This document shows, piece after piece, positions 1-8,128 of a DNA stretch of 16,860 nucleotides (position 1 is the stretch's first letter; every line of letters begins with the position of its first letter). A program made the position numbers and the translations under genes. The notes under the pieces are model-generated. The model ran no database searches and was not told the DNA's origin. It saw only the letters and a list, made by a program, of their open reading frames with translations. The DNA is taken from NCBI GenBank assembly GCA_903921605.1, contig CAIXQV010001081.1:1-16860 (forward strand). Reading direction: 5' to 3'. This stretch comes from an uncultured Planctomycetaceae bacterium (GTDB taxonomy: Bacteria > Planctomycetota > Planctomycetia > Planctomycetales > Planctomycetaceae).

Positions 1-403
1 AGTACCAGACGTTCGCTAACTGCGGTCGGTATTCAGCAATAAACGCTCCCCACCAGTTTGCCGGGAACACCTGCGGAAACAGGACTGTTTTCAGTCCGTC
101 TGCAGTCGCAGTTATGGCATCGACTACTTTTAACACCTGTCGACAAGTGTGATTGAATCGAATCCAAAACCAAATGCTGGACGACAGTGGTCCGCCAATC
201 TGGTGGAACTGAACATGCTCACTGACGTGTCCGACGATGGCTTGATCAGCTCTTATGCAAACAACATGCACCTGATGCCCGCAATCCGCCAGTCGCCGAG
301 CCGTCTCCAGCACCATTCGCCCAGCTCCGCCATCGGAAACGAAATGAGGGTGCAGGTAGATGATCTGTGATGAAGAGAAAACAACCTCGCGATCGATACT
401 CAA
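1..403 (-). CDS. Family 4 glycosyltransferase, N-terminal part (runs off left edge)
   Basis: The reading frame is open from a TTG at 403 to the window edge, giving 134 residues of a larger protein. About 15 residues in, it has the GT4 N-terminal (GT-B) pattern: a beta strand IIYLHPHF, then the loop SDGGAGRM, then a helix and a second strand (HQVHVVC). Near residue 110 comes VLFPQVFPANWWG, which fits the same fold. It probably transfers a sugar from a nucleotide donor to the growing surface glycan at the cytoplasmic face; the substrate cannot be read. The frame is closed upstream by the stop of the methyltransferase at 413, so the start must be the TTG at 403 (or a CTG at 412). The first ATG lies inside the GGAGRM loop and would destroy the fold. 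No strong ribosome site is visible. The C-terminal donor-binding domain is outside the window. Confidence 0.8.
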   Translation of the reverse strand, partial: MSIDREVVFSSSQIIYLHPHFVSDGGAGRMVLETARRLADCGHQVHVVCIRADQAIVGHVSEHVQFHQIGGPLSSSIWFWIRFNHTCRQVLKVVDAITATADGLKTVLFPQVFPANWWGAFIAEYRPQLANVWY

Positions 404-412
404 AGCTGGCAG

Positions 413-1369
413 CTACTTAAGAGTTTTGTTGTGCCGAACGAACACGACACAGCTCATTGATCCGAATGAGAAAAAGTTCGTCAGTGAGCTGAATAGGTCC
501 ATGAACGTGGTGAGCAGTTTGCGTGCCATCGGACGCCGATCGAAATGAGTGCTCAAGTACGGTGGAATCTCCCACCATGTCTTAACATTCACCCCGCACT
601 GGTGTTCGTCGGCGATCCGCTTTGCTTCACTCAGGTTGAGCCAGCTTGGGTTCAGTCCCGAATATTCGACCCTCTTTGCAAGACCGAATTTTGCCAGGAA
701 CTCAATGAGCCAGTTCGTCGTCGGTTCCACCACAACAAGTGTTGAGAAGTTATTCCGAAGTAGAGAGTCCAGAGCAATGTGAATATCACTGGTATGATGG
801 AGCGCCTGGAAGACAAGCCCCAGCCGCTTCTCAGTTTTCGCCATAGGGACGTTAAGGAACTCTGATACGAATAGTCCGACAGGGAGTTGAACGTCTTCAA
901 GCGTCACCGGCACGAGTGACACTGCAGAGGGTGAGATATCCGACGAGTACACGCGAGAGAAACTTAATTCACGGCAAAGCCACTTTAGTTCAAACCCGGT
1001 TCCGGAACCCAGACTACACAACTCGGTGCAGGACGAGCTCACATGCTTGCGGATGCCATCACGTACATTCTTCATCGCATAAATGAGACTGTGAATGTAT
1101 GCGGGCGACCAATCCAGCTTGGTCGTTGCAGCGGCCACAGCTTGTTGATTGCTGACGTCATAATGATTTCCGTCCAATTCGTTGCGATTTGTCTCGTCGA
1201 GCAGTTCATGTAACAGGAAATTGGGAATCCCTCCCGAGACGGGAAAACCCCTGTTGCAAGTCCGACAATGTATCGTTTCCTGCGGATCCTTGAGGCACTG
1301 AAGAGCACTCGCCTTACACACTGGGCAGACAAGATCGCTGGCAAGTGCGTCAAGTGTTAGTTGCTTCAT
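413..1369 (-). CDS. SAM-dependent methyltransferase with N-terminal zinc ribbon
   Basis: This 318-residue protein begins with a Trm112-like zinc ribbon: two CxxC pairs at C15/C18 and C35/C38, followed by GFPVSGGIPNF, as in methyltransferases whose small N-terminal domain resembles Trm112. A class I Rossmann methyltransferase domain follows. The SAM-binding glycine loop is LCSLGSGTGFE (about 117-127), an acidic strand end is YSSDISPSA (141-149), and ALHHT (189-193) is a typical post-motif segment. The likely role is O- or N-methylation of a sugar in the surface polysaccharide; the acceptor cannot be deduced. The ATG at 1369 gives the ribbon directly at the N-terminus, though no clear Shine-Dalgarno sequence precedes it. 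The next gene starts 9 bases after the stop, suggesting co-transcription. The 135 bases upstream of the start show no convincing promoter. Confidence 0.85.
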   Translation of the reverse strand: MKQLTLDALASDLVCPVCKASALQCLKDPQETIHCRTCNRGFPVSGGIPNFLLHELLDETNRNELDGNHYDVSNQQAVAAATTKLDWSPAYIHSLIYAMKNVRDGIRKHVSSSCTELCSLGSGTGFELKWLCRELSFSRVYSSDISPSAVSLVPVTLEDVQLPVGLFVSEFLNVPMAKTEKRLGLVFQALHHTSDIHIALDSLLRNNFSTLVVVEPTTNWLIEFLAKFGLAKRVEYSGLNPSWLNLSEAKRIADEHQCGVNVKTWWEIPPYLSTHFDRRPMARKLLTTFMDLFSSLTNFFSFGSMSCVVFVRHNKTLK

Positions 1370-1504
1370 TTAGGTCTGCAGTTTAGTTCATTGAAAGGGT
1401 TACTGAAAACAGTGGAACGTTCGTTAAGCATAGAATGGTTTCGAACAAGTAACTCAGTTCTATGCCACAAGATCATTCCGATCAGCATGTTCGAGAAGTC
1501 GGCT

Positions 1505-2431
1505 TTAAAGTTCACCATCCGATTGAGGCTTTGAAATTCGCAACGGTGTAATCCACCCCTTTATCCAACCCGACATACAGCCGATTAACATACGCACAGA
1601 GCAACATTGAGCTGCCTTCATCACATAGAACACCCAGATCGGGAGAGAAGAGATAAATGCAAATCTCCCATGTCTCCGGAGTACCCGAACAAGACCAAAG
1701 CTGTGCCATTCAAGCCGCTTTGCACTCATCACTGGTTCTGATCCGCCCCCGCGGTGATAGACAATCGAACGATCTGAAACGGCCAACTTCCATCCCTTAG
1801 CTTTCAGGCGAAGACACAGATCCACATCCTCCCATAGAAAGAAGAACCCTTCATCGATCAAAGAACTATCAAGAGCTGAGACACGAAGAAGCATGCTGGC
1901 GCCCGTGATAAACATGGGTTCTTCATTCATCGTCCGAACATTCCACGAATGTCCGCTCCAGAAATTGATACGGCCACCACCCCGACACTGCAGAGTGGAA
2001 CGATCCTGCATTTCAAGGATCGTTGACCCGACAACGGCAACTAGTGGATCCTGTTCGATGGTTCCAAGAAGCGATGCAAGTGTATCAGGCTCGACAGTTG
2101 TGTCATTATTCAGCAGCCAAACGTATCGAGCACCTGCAGCGATGGCTCTTTGAATTCCTGCATTGTTTCCAGCCGCGAACCCTCGATTGCAAGGATTCAC
2201 AAAAAACTGGTCAGCGGGAACGTGTTGAAGAAGGCGAGTCGCGGAATCGTCAGGCGAACAATTGTCAACAACGACCACGTGGCAGGGTGTCACAAGAGAT
2301 TTTAGCGAGTACCAGCACTTGATCGTATCGTCTGGTGACATGTAGTTGAGCAGGATCACCCAGACTTCAACTTCAGGTTGAATCTCCGATGCCCGAAGGG
2401 GCGTTCGTCCGTCGCGATTATGGCTCGTCAC
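1505..2431 (-). CDS. Family 2 glycosyltransferase, WbbL/rhamnosyltransferase-like
   Basis: A GT-A inverting glycosyltransferase of about 308 residues. Numbered from the GTG at 2431, the landmarks are the N-terminal strand VEVWVILLNYMS, the donor segment VVVDNCSPDD, GFAAGNNAGI (84-93), the metal/nucleotide motif LLNNDTTV (106-113), and the acceptor-side WEDVDLCLRLKAKG (200-213) followed by YHRGGGS. This set is typical of the WbbL-like rhamnosyltransferase group, but the sugar is not proven. A hydrophobic stretch (FAFISSLPIWVFYVM) near the C-terminus could anchor it at the inner membrane. The frame is closed by a stop at 2446, so the start is TTG at 2437 or GTG at 2431. I chose GTG because it forms a GTGA overlap with the end of a 21-codon frame at 2428-2493. 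Confidence 0.85.
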   Translation of the reverse strand: MTSHNRDGRTPLRASEIQPEVEVWVILLNYMSPDDTIKCWYSLKSLVTPCHVVVVDNCSPDDSATRLLQHVPADQFFVNPCNRGFAAGNNAGIQRAIAAGARYVWLLNNDTTVEPDTLASLLGTIEQDPLVAVVGSTILEMQDRSTLQCRGGGRINFWSGHSWNVRTMNEEPMFITGASMLLRVSALDSSLIDEGFFFLWEDVDLCLRLKAKGWKLAVSDRSIVYHRGGGSEPVMSAKRLEWHSFGLVRVLRRHGRFAFISSLPIWVFYVMKAAQCCSVRMLIGCMSGWIKGWITPLRISKPQSDGEL

Positions 2432-2582
2432 GTGCAATTCGACTCACTCGCCAACAGAGCCGGTCTTTCCAAGGTGGGCATACATAAAGGCATATCGGAG
2501 CGTTGTACGAAGTTGGTGCTTTCAAGGTGGTTTCCTGAACCGTTGAGGCTCAGAAGAGCTATTCAACACGCTATGTTCGTTT

Positions 2583-3578
2583 TCATCCGCAATTATTCGG
2601 GCCAGCGGTCAGTACCGCGAGATCAGTGAGAAACGCCTTCCAGCCATGAGCGTAACGCCCATACCGTCCAGTGATGAATTCACGAATAATGTCTAGAATT
2701 CCCGTGACGCGCTGATTCCTTGCGAGACCGCGTGTACGCAGGTGAGACTGCCGCCCCAGAAGTGCACCCACAGCTTGATGATCGCCCCCTGCAATATCTG
2801 CTACTCGTGCTGCCGCCTGACCAGATTTCTGTGATTCGCGAAGAAAGTACGAACCATCGAGTGTTCGACTATACTGAAACTGTTCCCATAGCGTTTCCCT
2901 CTGAACTCCGATTTGTTGTGTTGCGTGTTGGCGATAAGAAATAAGTGGATCCTTTATCGCACGAAACTTTCCGCCCAGAGCCGCAATCACAATCGCAATC
3001 CACGCATCATGAATCCAGCATTCCGGGATTGGCAGAAACTTGTCTTTCCAGTTGGATCGAAAGGCCATGGTGGCCCCTGTAACAACATAATGCCTCAGCA
3101 AGATCTCAAAAATTGCGTCTCTTGCTACGTCGACCTGTAGAGCAGAACGGAATCCTACTGCGTCCCAAAGTCGGCAATCCAGGGATTGCCCCGTAGAGTC
3201 AATTAGATTCGCATCAGAGAAAATAAGATCAATATCCGGTGAAGCACGAAAGAGTTCGTGAGTTCTTGCCATTTTTTCAGGGTGCCATCGGTCATCCTGA
3301 TCCGCCAGCACAATTATTGAACCCTGGCACAGCCCAATGACTTTGGCAAAATTCGCCGTTGAGCCTCTGTTGACCGAATTGCGATGAATACGAAACAGAC
3401 GCGGAAATCGACTCAAATACTCATTCAGAACATGAAGCGTATCGTCGATCGACCCATCATCGCAGACGACGATTTCGTCGGGGAGTTTCGACTGACTGAG
3501 AATGCTGTCCAACTGCTCCCGAAGATACTTGCTGCCGTTGAATGTGCACAACGCCACAGAAAAAGTCAGTGGTGACAT
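2583..3578 (-). CDS. Family 2 glycosyltransferase
   Basis: A 331-residue GT-A glycosyltransferase. From the ATG at 3578 it opens directly with the fold: FSVALCTFNGSKYLREQLDS, then IVVCDDGSIDDT (DDGS at 40-43), the metal-binding motif ADQDDRW (DQDD 93-96), an acceptor-side IHDAW (189-193) and SYRQH (214-218). HDxW and YRQH are common in the RfbF-like group of putative rhamnosyltransferases, so it probably adds one residue of the polysaccharide repeat; the substrate is unproven. The frame stays open upstream to 3767, but those 63 extra residues are low-complexity and overlap the end of the preceding gene, so I reject the longer start. The gap to the preceding gene is 49 bases. The C-terminal 60 residues are basic and lack a recognisable domain. 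Confidence 0.86.
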   Translation of the reverse strand: MSPLTFSVALCTFNGSKYLREQLDSILSQSKLPDEIVVCDDGSIDDTLHVLNEYLSRFPRLFRIHRNSVNRGSTANFAKVIGLCQGSIIVLADQDDRWHPEKMARTHELFRASPDIDLIFSDANLIDSTGQSLDCRLWDAVGFRSALQVDVARDAIFEILLRHYVVTGATMAFRSNWKDKFLPIPECWIHDAWIAIVIAALGGKFRAIKDPLISYRQHATQQIGVQRETLWEQFQYSRTLDGSYFLRESQKSGQAAARVADIAGGDHQAVGALLGRQSHLRTRGLARNQRVTGILDIIREFITGRYGRYAHGWKAFLTDLAVLTAGPNNCG

Positions 3579-3627
3579 CGTCAAACAACTATGTGAAACA
3601 AGTGAAGAGAAGGCCAATCGAATGAAA

Positions 3628-4362
3628 TCAACCTTCAGGAATATCCGATCGCCCAAGCAATCTGTTGACGTGTCGGTGGACGCGCATCGCCGGACCGAGC
3701 AGCGGGTGATGCTCAAAGAGTTCCAGTCGGCGCTCGGCGACCTGCAGTCGCTGCTTAAGTTCATCAATCTGACGTGTCAGATCTTCAGACTTGTCGTCAT
3801 TGTTTGCATTTCGAGGCAGTGCCGAAGTCACGGGGTGACTGCCATACTGGTCCCGGAAGGCGGCTATCAACTCTCCGATGGGCCGCTCGGATGAAGCCTC
3901 ACGCAGGATTTCAAGCAGTTGAACCATCCTTGGTGTCGCAGGCGCACTGCAAAAGAGTGCATCGTGCAGCAATTCGGTCTGATGCTGTGTCCTGACCGGC
4001 GAAGGAGACAATACTTCTTCCACCACATTGTCAACATGAGATTCGCAGGTGATGGTCCATGCTGCTGGTACATAGTGTGGCCGGTTGTGAAAATCCAACA
4101 GCGCTAACGGGCGTTTTGCAATCATCGCCTCCAGCATAACAATCGAAGGTGTGGCAATTACAGCGTGTGCCTTTTGCAATTGTTCGCACAAAGTACCTGC
4201 ATTTGACGCAACTCCAAGCTGTCTTTCCATGCCTCCTGTAATCCGCCAGATGGTCTGAATCTCAGAGTGCTGTGCCTTCAGTCTGTCTCGCAAACAGGCG
4301 AGTCCCTTCCACGGCCGGCGCGCACGCTGGGTAGGATGCGTTGTTTTGATAATCTTGCGCAT
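3628..4362 (-). CDS. 5'-truncated paralogue of the coiled-coil GT-B-like protein
   Basis: The 244 residues match the C-terminal two thirds of the 434-residue protein at 6701-8005. Residues 1-160 align with about 165-330 of that protein, sharing ATPSIVMLEAM (TPSTALLESM), LLDFHNRPHYVPAAWT (VLDYTNSPQYVTAAWT), LLHDALFC (LLHDHLEC) and the exact PATPRM. Both then have a variable linker and a heptad-like coiled coil (here DLTRQIDELKQRLQVAERRL, about 194-213) and a short basic tail. The whole N-terminal lobe (about 165 residues) is missing. The frame extends only 12 codons above the ATG before a stop, 59 bases after the stop of the GT2-GT4 gene, so the 5' end is truly absent. It may be a remnant, or a short protein that still dimerises through the coiled coil. 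The frame has no internal stops and ordinary codon use, so loss must be recent or the product still used. Confidence 0.65.
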   Translation of the reverse strand: MRKIIKTTHPTQRARRPWKGLACLRDRLKAQHSEIQTIWRITGGMERQLGVASNAGTLCEQLQKAHAVIATPSIVMLEAMIAKRPLALLDFHNRPHYVPAAWTITCESHVDNVVEEVLSPSPVRTQHQTELLHDALFCSAPATPRMVQLLEILREASSERPIGELIAAFRDQYGSHPVTSALPRNANNDDKSEDLTRQIDELKQRLQVAERRLELFEHHPLLGPAMRVHRHVNRLLGRSDIPEG

Positions 4363-4421
4363 TAGTCTCTGATGTGTTATGACATCCTCTTTGGGATCTT
4401 AGATTCTGCATGGAGGAAATG

Positions 4422-6701
4422 TCACAGGTCGAGCGCACGCCCGGGAGCGTGAACATTGACGCTCGAGTGGGCGACAGCGCCGTACTCTGGGATCTCTTCG
4501 AGTGCTTTGACGAAGGCCGGCCACGAATGCCGTTCGTGTAGACGTGAGGCGGCGGCAGCGGCGACTCGATTTCGATCCTCCGGATGGTTGATCAATCTCT
4601 GGAAAATCTCGACATAACCCGCAATATGATCGAAGGGACTCACCAAGAAACCTGTCTCTTCATGAGTCAAGAACTCCGGAATCCCACCCGCGTCGGAACT
4701 CACGATCGGCATTCCGGCGGCGGCGGCCTCGAGCAGCACATTCGGGAGACCCTCCCATTGAGACGTATTGAGAAATACATCGAATGTGTCGAGCGGCAGA
4801 TCTTGGAAGCGCGCGAACGGTCCGCAATTGCGCACGTTCCGTTGACGAAACAATCGCCGTGGAGTCCGGACATCCGACAGCACCTGGCTCCCGTAAATGT
4901 GGAACACGATCGGTAGCTGAGCCGCTGCTTCCACCACCCGCAGGAGAACGTCCGGGCGCTTCTGCCGATCGAGCCGCGCGGCCCACAGCACGTGCAGCGC
5001 TGGCCGCGATTCCCGTGGCGTTTTCAGGTCAACTGTCCCCATCATCGGCTGATAGTGGCAGTGGAGACGATCTTCGGGAATCGCATACCAGCCGCGGAGC
5101 AGGTCGAGGATCCGCCTGTTGTCCGCGAAGATCCCTGCGGTGTGCGGCAAGCATGCAGGAATCCGGTCCGTCACATGTCCCACGATTCGACTGTTCCGAG
5201 CGACGTCCTCGCAAAAAGCGGAAACGAAAATCTTGGTGGTGCGCGTGATCGCCGGTCCATAGTGCTCAATGGCGTCGAATCCAAGCCGGGAATTCATCAC
5301 ATGCACAACTTTTGGCTGCCATTGAATCAGCAGCAGTCCCAGCAGTCGCAATCGCTCCTCTTCCAGCAACGGCTCGGAAGATGCCGCGAAATTGACAAAT
5401 GGGACTGCCGCCGGCAACCGTTCGGCCCAAGGGGAGTGCGGCCCATCCGTAGCGATCACCACCACGCGCGCCTGCGGTTGTTGCTCGGTGAGATAACGGA
5501 CGTAATTCAGCGTCTCGAGATCGGAACCGCCGGTCGTCAGCCATGGAACCAAGATCACGTGGGTCGGCGCCGACGTCAACTCGGAACACATTTGTCCGTA
5601 CACGGAGCCCAGCACGGGCATTGGGACGTAGCAGCGATTCAGTTGCGTCAGCGACTGAGCCTCGGGATAAAGCTGCGGCTCGATCTCATGCATCTTTCGC
5701 CAGGTCGATTCCAACCATTCCGGCAGTCCGTTGTTTCGGAACAGCCAGGCAGTCCAGCGGATCGATCTCAGATAGAGTTCGTTCACCAGTGGGCGTAACT
5801 GCGGAACGTGGCGCAGAATTGCTCGGTCCACTGATCGTGCGATTTCCAGGCCGATCCCCTGCAAGCGCACCAGCCCGCCGCCGGAAGACCGGCTCCTGCG
5901 CTGGACTCCCTTCGGCGCCGATTGGCGAAATCGACCTTCAAACTCCAGGGGGGCGAATAACGGGGTCGGCGGAATTTCCGCCTGCATTCGACGATGCGCC
6001 GCCGAGCGCGAGTCTCGCGGTTTGCTCCGCACGAACAGACACGTTTCCGGCGCCGCCTTCACTGTGCCGCCGGCCGCCAGCCATGTCGCGTACCAATGCC
6101 AGTCTTCGTAACCCAGCTCGCGTAGGCCGCGGGTGTCGGCGTACGGCATCTCCAACGCGGTTGCGCGCTGCATCAGACAGGGCATGGTCCAGAAGTTGGC
6201 ATCGGTCAATCCCCGCAAGTCCACAGCCGCATCATCAGAATTGGGTTGCCGAAACACGAACCAGTCCGCTCCAAACCGAATCACTAGTTCCGGGACGACC
6301 GCGGTTCGGGCGTCGTGCGTCTGCGCCGTCCGGCAGCCCATCAACAGCCAGCGGTGGTCCACTAAATCGTCGGCATCAATGCAGGTGACCAGCGTGCCCC
6401 GTGCGCATCGAATTCCAAAGTTGCGACCGGGTGCGGGATCCCCGAAGTCCACCTCGTGGATCGACAAGCCCGCCCCCTCGCGCTGGAAGTAAGACCGGGT
6501 CTCCTCATCCGGCCGATCCAGAATCACTAGAATTTCGCAGGCAACGCCATCGGCCTCTGCGTGACGCGTTGCGCTGCGTACTGACTGCAGCGTCCGGTGG
6601 GCCAACAGCCCCTCGCGATGAGCGGTAATGATCACGCTGACGTCTGGCGGTGAATTCGACATGAGCCGCATACCCTCGACCATGCTTCGTGATGGCGACA
6701 T
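4422..6701 (-). CDS. Two-domain glycosyltransferase, GT2 fused to GT4
   Basis: A 759-residue protein carrying two complete glycosyltransferase modules. The N-terminal GT-A module has VSVIITAHREG, LVILDRPDEE, GRNFGIRCARG, the metal motif CIDADDLVD (DADD about 109-112) and YEDWHWY (about 198-204). A linker of about 120 residues follows, rich in Arg/Ser then Trp. The C-terminal GT-B module starts at VILVPWLTTGGSDLE (about 382-396) and has LWAARLDRQKRPD, FHIYGS and the GT4 EX7E stretch WEGLPNVLLEAAA (E650, E658), then AGGIPEF and ETGFLV. It may add two consecutive sugars. The start is the ATG at 6701, which overlaps the upstream TAA as TAATG; a GTG at 6728 is the alternative. GC is far above that of the neighbouring genes, reaching 44 of 60 bases at 4921-4980 and 6301-6360. 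Confidence 0.88.
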   Translation of the reverse strand: MSPSRSMVEGMRLMSNSPPDVSVIITAHREGLLAHRTLQSVRSATRHAEADGVACEILVILDRPDEETRSYFQREGAGLSIHEVDFGDPAPGRNFGIRCARGTLVTCIDADDLVDHRWLLMGCRTAQTHDARTAVVPELVIRFGADWFVFRQPNSDDAAVDLRGLTDANFWTMPCLMQRATALEMPYADTRGLRELGYEDWHWYATWLAAGGTVKAAPETCLFVRSKPRDSRSAAHRRMQAEIPPTPLFAPLEFEGRFRQSAPKGVQRRSRSSGGGLVRLQGIGLEIARSVDRAILRHVPQLRPLVNELYLRSIRWTAWLFRNNGLPEWLESTWRKMHEIEPQLYPEAQSLTQLNRCYVPMPVLGSVYGQMCSELTSAPTHVILVPWLTTGGSDLETLNYVRYLTEQQPQARVVVIATDGPHSPWAERLPAAVPFVNFAASSEPLLEEERLRLLGLLLIQWQPKVVHVMNSRLGFDAIEHYGPAITRTTKIFVSAFCEDVARNSRIVGHVTDRIPACLPHTAGIFADNRRILDLLRGWYAIPEDRLHCHYQPMMGTVDLKTPRESRPALHVLWAARLDRQKRPDVLLRVVEAAAQLPIVFHIYGSQVLSDVRTPRRLFRQRNVRNCGPFARFQDLPLDTFDVFLNTSQWEGLPNVLLEAAAAGMPIVSSDAGGIPEFLTHEETGFLVSPFDHIAGYVEIFQRLINHPEDRNRVAAAAASRLHERHSWPAFVKALEEIPEYGAVAHSSVNVHAPGRALDL

Positions 6702-6703
6702 TA
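6699..6703 (-). promoter_or_regulatory. TAATG stop-start overlap (translational coupling)
   Basis: On the minus strand the stop TAA of the 434-residue gene (6703-6701) shares its last base with the ATG (6701-6699) of the GT2-GT4 gene. No strong Shine-Dalgarno sequence lies upstream, so re-initiation by ribosomes finishing the first gene is the likely mode. This overlap decided the start chosen for the fusion gene. Confidence 0.5.
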
Positions 6704-8005
6704 TCGACGCCCGGCCGGCTGAAACCACCGATAGATCTGCCTGCGTAGCCAGAGGAGGTTCCGGGACAATGGATTTGCTTCCAACCGCTGCATGATGACT
6801 ATAAACGGAAGCAACTCCGCCGATTTTCGCTGAAGTTCAAGCCTAAGATGACCCACTTCCGCTTGCAGCTTCGCCACGTCCAGGTCTCGGAACACCGCGT
6901 GATCCGGAAATAGACGCTGCAAGTCGAACGTCTCTTCCGGGATGTGGTGCTCGTCTTGAGGGTCCGCCAGAATGCGACGCGGGAAGGGGGGCGATGACAC
7001 CCTTCCGTCACTCTGGTGGCCCCGTCGAAGCATTTCCTGAATCAAGATCGCCATCCGTGGTGTAGCCGGCGTCCGGCATTCCAAATGATCGTGGAGCAGC
7101 GTGCGTTGATGCAGCCGCTTTGACTCGGGCGGCGACATCAATTCCGCCACCACCCGATCCAGGTGCTCCCGGCAGGTCACCGTCCAGGCTGCCGTCACAT
7201 ATTGAGGGGAATTCGTGTAGTCGAGCACAGCGACCGGCACGCCATGCAGCATGGACTCCAACAGCGCGGTCGACGGCGTCGTCATCACGGCATCTACGTC
7301 ACCGAGAACCGTTGCTAGATCGGCCCCAGTCGTATCGCGCAGTTCGTTGGGGACGCCGATGTCCGCATCCAGCCCGGCAGTCAACCGCCAGAGCGGCTGA
7401 ATCGTACGTTGATTCACGAGGTTATAACGGTCGATCCAGGACTTCAGATCGACCAGCGATTTCCGAGCGCACGCGATCTGTTCGGGTGCGAACCCGGGCG
7501 TCTTCGCCGTCATGATCAACAAACGGAATGGCCCGTTTCCTCGAACTCGAGGTGTCCGCCCCAGTAAGCGATCGAATCGAGGCACACCGACAACCTCACA
7601 TTTTCCCGGATTTCCCAACGCCTCAAGAATGCGGGCCTGTGACCGCCCTATGCAGGCAATCTTGTCGGCCAACACAGGCATGAATAATGGCATTCCGCGG
7701 TGTTCAGTCTGTGATCGTGGATTCTCCCAGCAATTTCTCCACTCGATAATCCCGTCGACCATGTGCAATGTTGGAATTCCTCGCCGAGAAGCTTCCAGCA
7801 TCAGCACTGTAGATTGAGAATTGAATTCGTCGCTGACGATGCAAAGGTCGCACCGGTCGGGCAGAGTGAGACAATCAAGACTACCGTTTACCCATTCGGC
7901 GTCTATTGCCTCCTTCAAGTGATCGTAATGCCAAGTTCGCTCAGCCCCGTCAATCAGACAGATCACTGGAACAACAGGGTTAGACACAATATCCTGAATC
8001 TGCAT
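6701..8005 (-). CDS. GT-B-like surface polysaccharide protein with C-terminal coiled coil
   Basis: A 434-residue protein that I place by fold features rather than by a named family. The N-terminal lobe (about 1-145) has alternating strands and loops with CIVSDEFNSQ, HMVDGIIEWRN and CEVVGVPRFDRL, as in GT-B or CDP-glycerol-transferase-like enzymes. The second lobe holds FRLLIMTAKTPG (160-171), IQPLWRLTAG, MTTPSTALLESM (241-252) and VAVLDYTNSPQYVTAAWT (258-275), followed by LLHDHLEC and PATPRM (313-318). A linker then leads to a predicted coiled coil (about 376-400, AKLQAEVGHLRLELQRKSAEL) and a basic C-terminus. It is probably a glycosyl- or glycerophospho-transferase, or a related sugar enzyme; the reaction is not established. 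The ATG at 8005 has a weak GAGG about 9 bases upstream. The truncated gene at 3628-4362 is a paralogue. Confidence 0.75.
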   Translation of the reverse strand: MQIQDIVSNPVVPVICLIDGAERTWHYDHLKEAIDAEWVNGSLDCLTLPDRCDLCIVSDEFNSQSTVLMLEASRRGIPTLHMVDGIIEWRNCWENPRSQTEHRGMPLFMPVLADKIACIGRSQARILEALGNPGKCEVVGVPRFDRLLGRTPRVRGNGPFRLLIMTAKTPGFAPEQIACARKSLVDLKSWIDRYNLVNQRTIQPLWRLTAGLDADIGVPNELRDTTGADLATVLGDVDAVMTTPSTALLESMLHGVPVAVLDYTNSPQYVTAAWTVTCREHLDRVVAELMSPPESKRLHQRTLLHDHLECRTPATPRMAILIQEMLRRGHQSDGRVSSPPFPRRILADPQDEHHIPEETFDLQRLFPDHAVFRDLDVAKLQAEVGHLRLELQRKSAELLPFIVIMQRLEANPLSRNLLWLRRQIYRWFQPAGRR

Positions 8006-8128
8006 CAGAATGAGCCTCGTCGCTGCACTTCACGATTCCTGCAAGGCCAGCGATTAGGAACTTTTCGGGGTACGCATACTGCGTCGTCCAAAAGGATCGG
8101 GATAGTGTCAACTGCTTTCAGCAATGTT

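Noticed and set aside
61..120. Apparent frameshift in the left-edge GT4 gene
   Set aside because: A first reading suggested a break near 95; re-reading the complement base by base shows the frame continues through GCA GAC GGA CTG to the window edge without a stop.
3579..3767. 63-residue N-terminal extension of the GT2 at 2583-3578
   Set aside because: The extension overlaps the end of the preceding gene, is low-complexity, and the GT2 fold starts right after the ATG at 3578.
4784..6628. Several overlapping plus-strand frames of 110-281 codons
   Set aside because: They are shadows of the GC-rich fusion glycosyltransferase; high GC reduces stops on the opposite strand. Their translations are Arg/Pro/Ser-rich without motifs.
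8106..8111. Perfect TTGACA on the minus strand, ahead of the gene at 8005
   Set aside because: No -10-like hexamer lies 16-18 bases downstream, and it overlaps no other regulatory signal; chance is likely in an AT-mixed gap.
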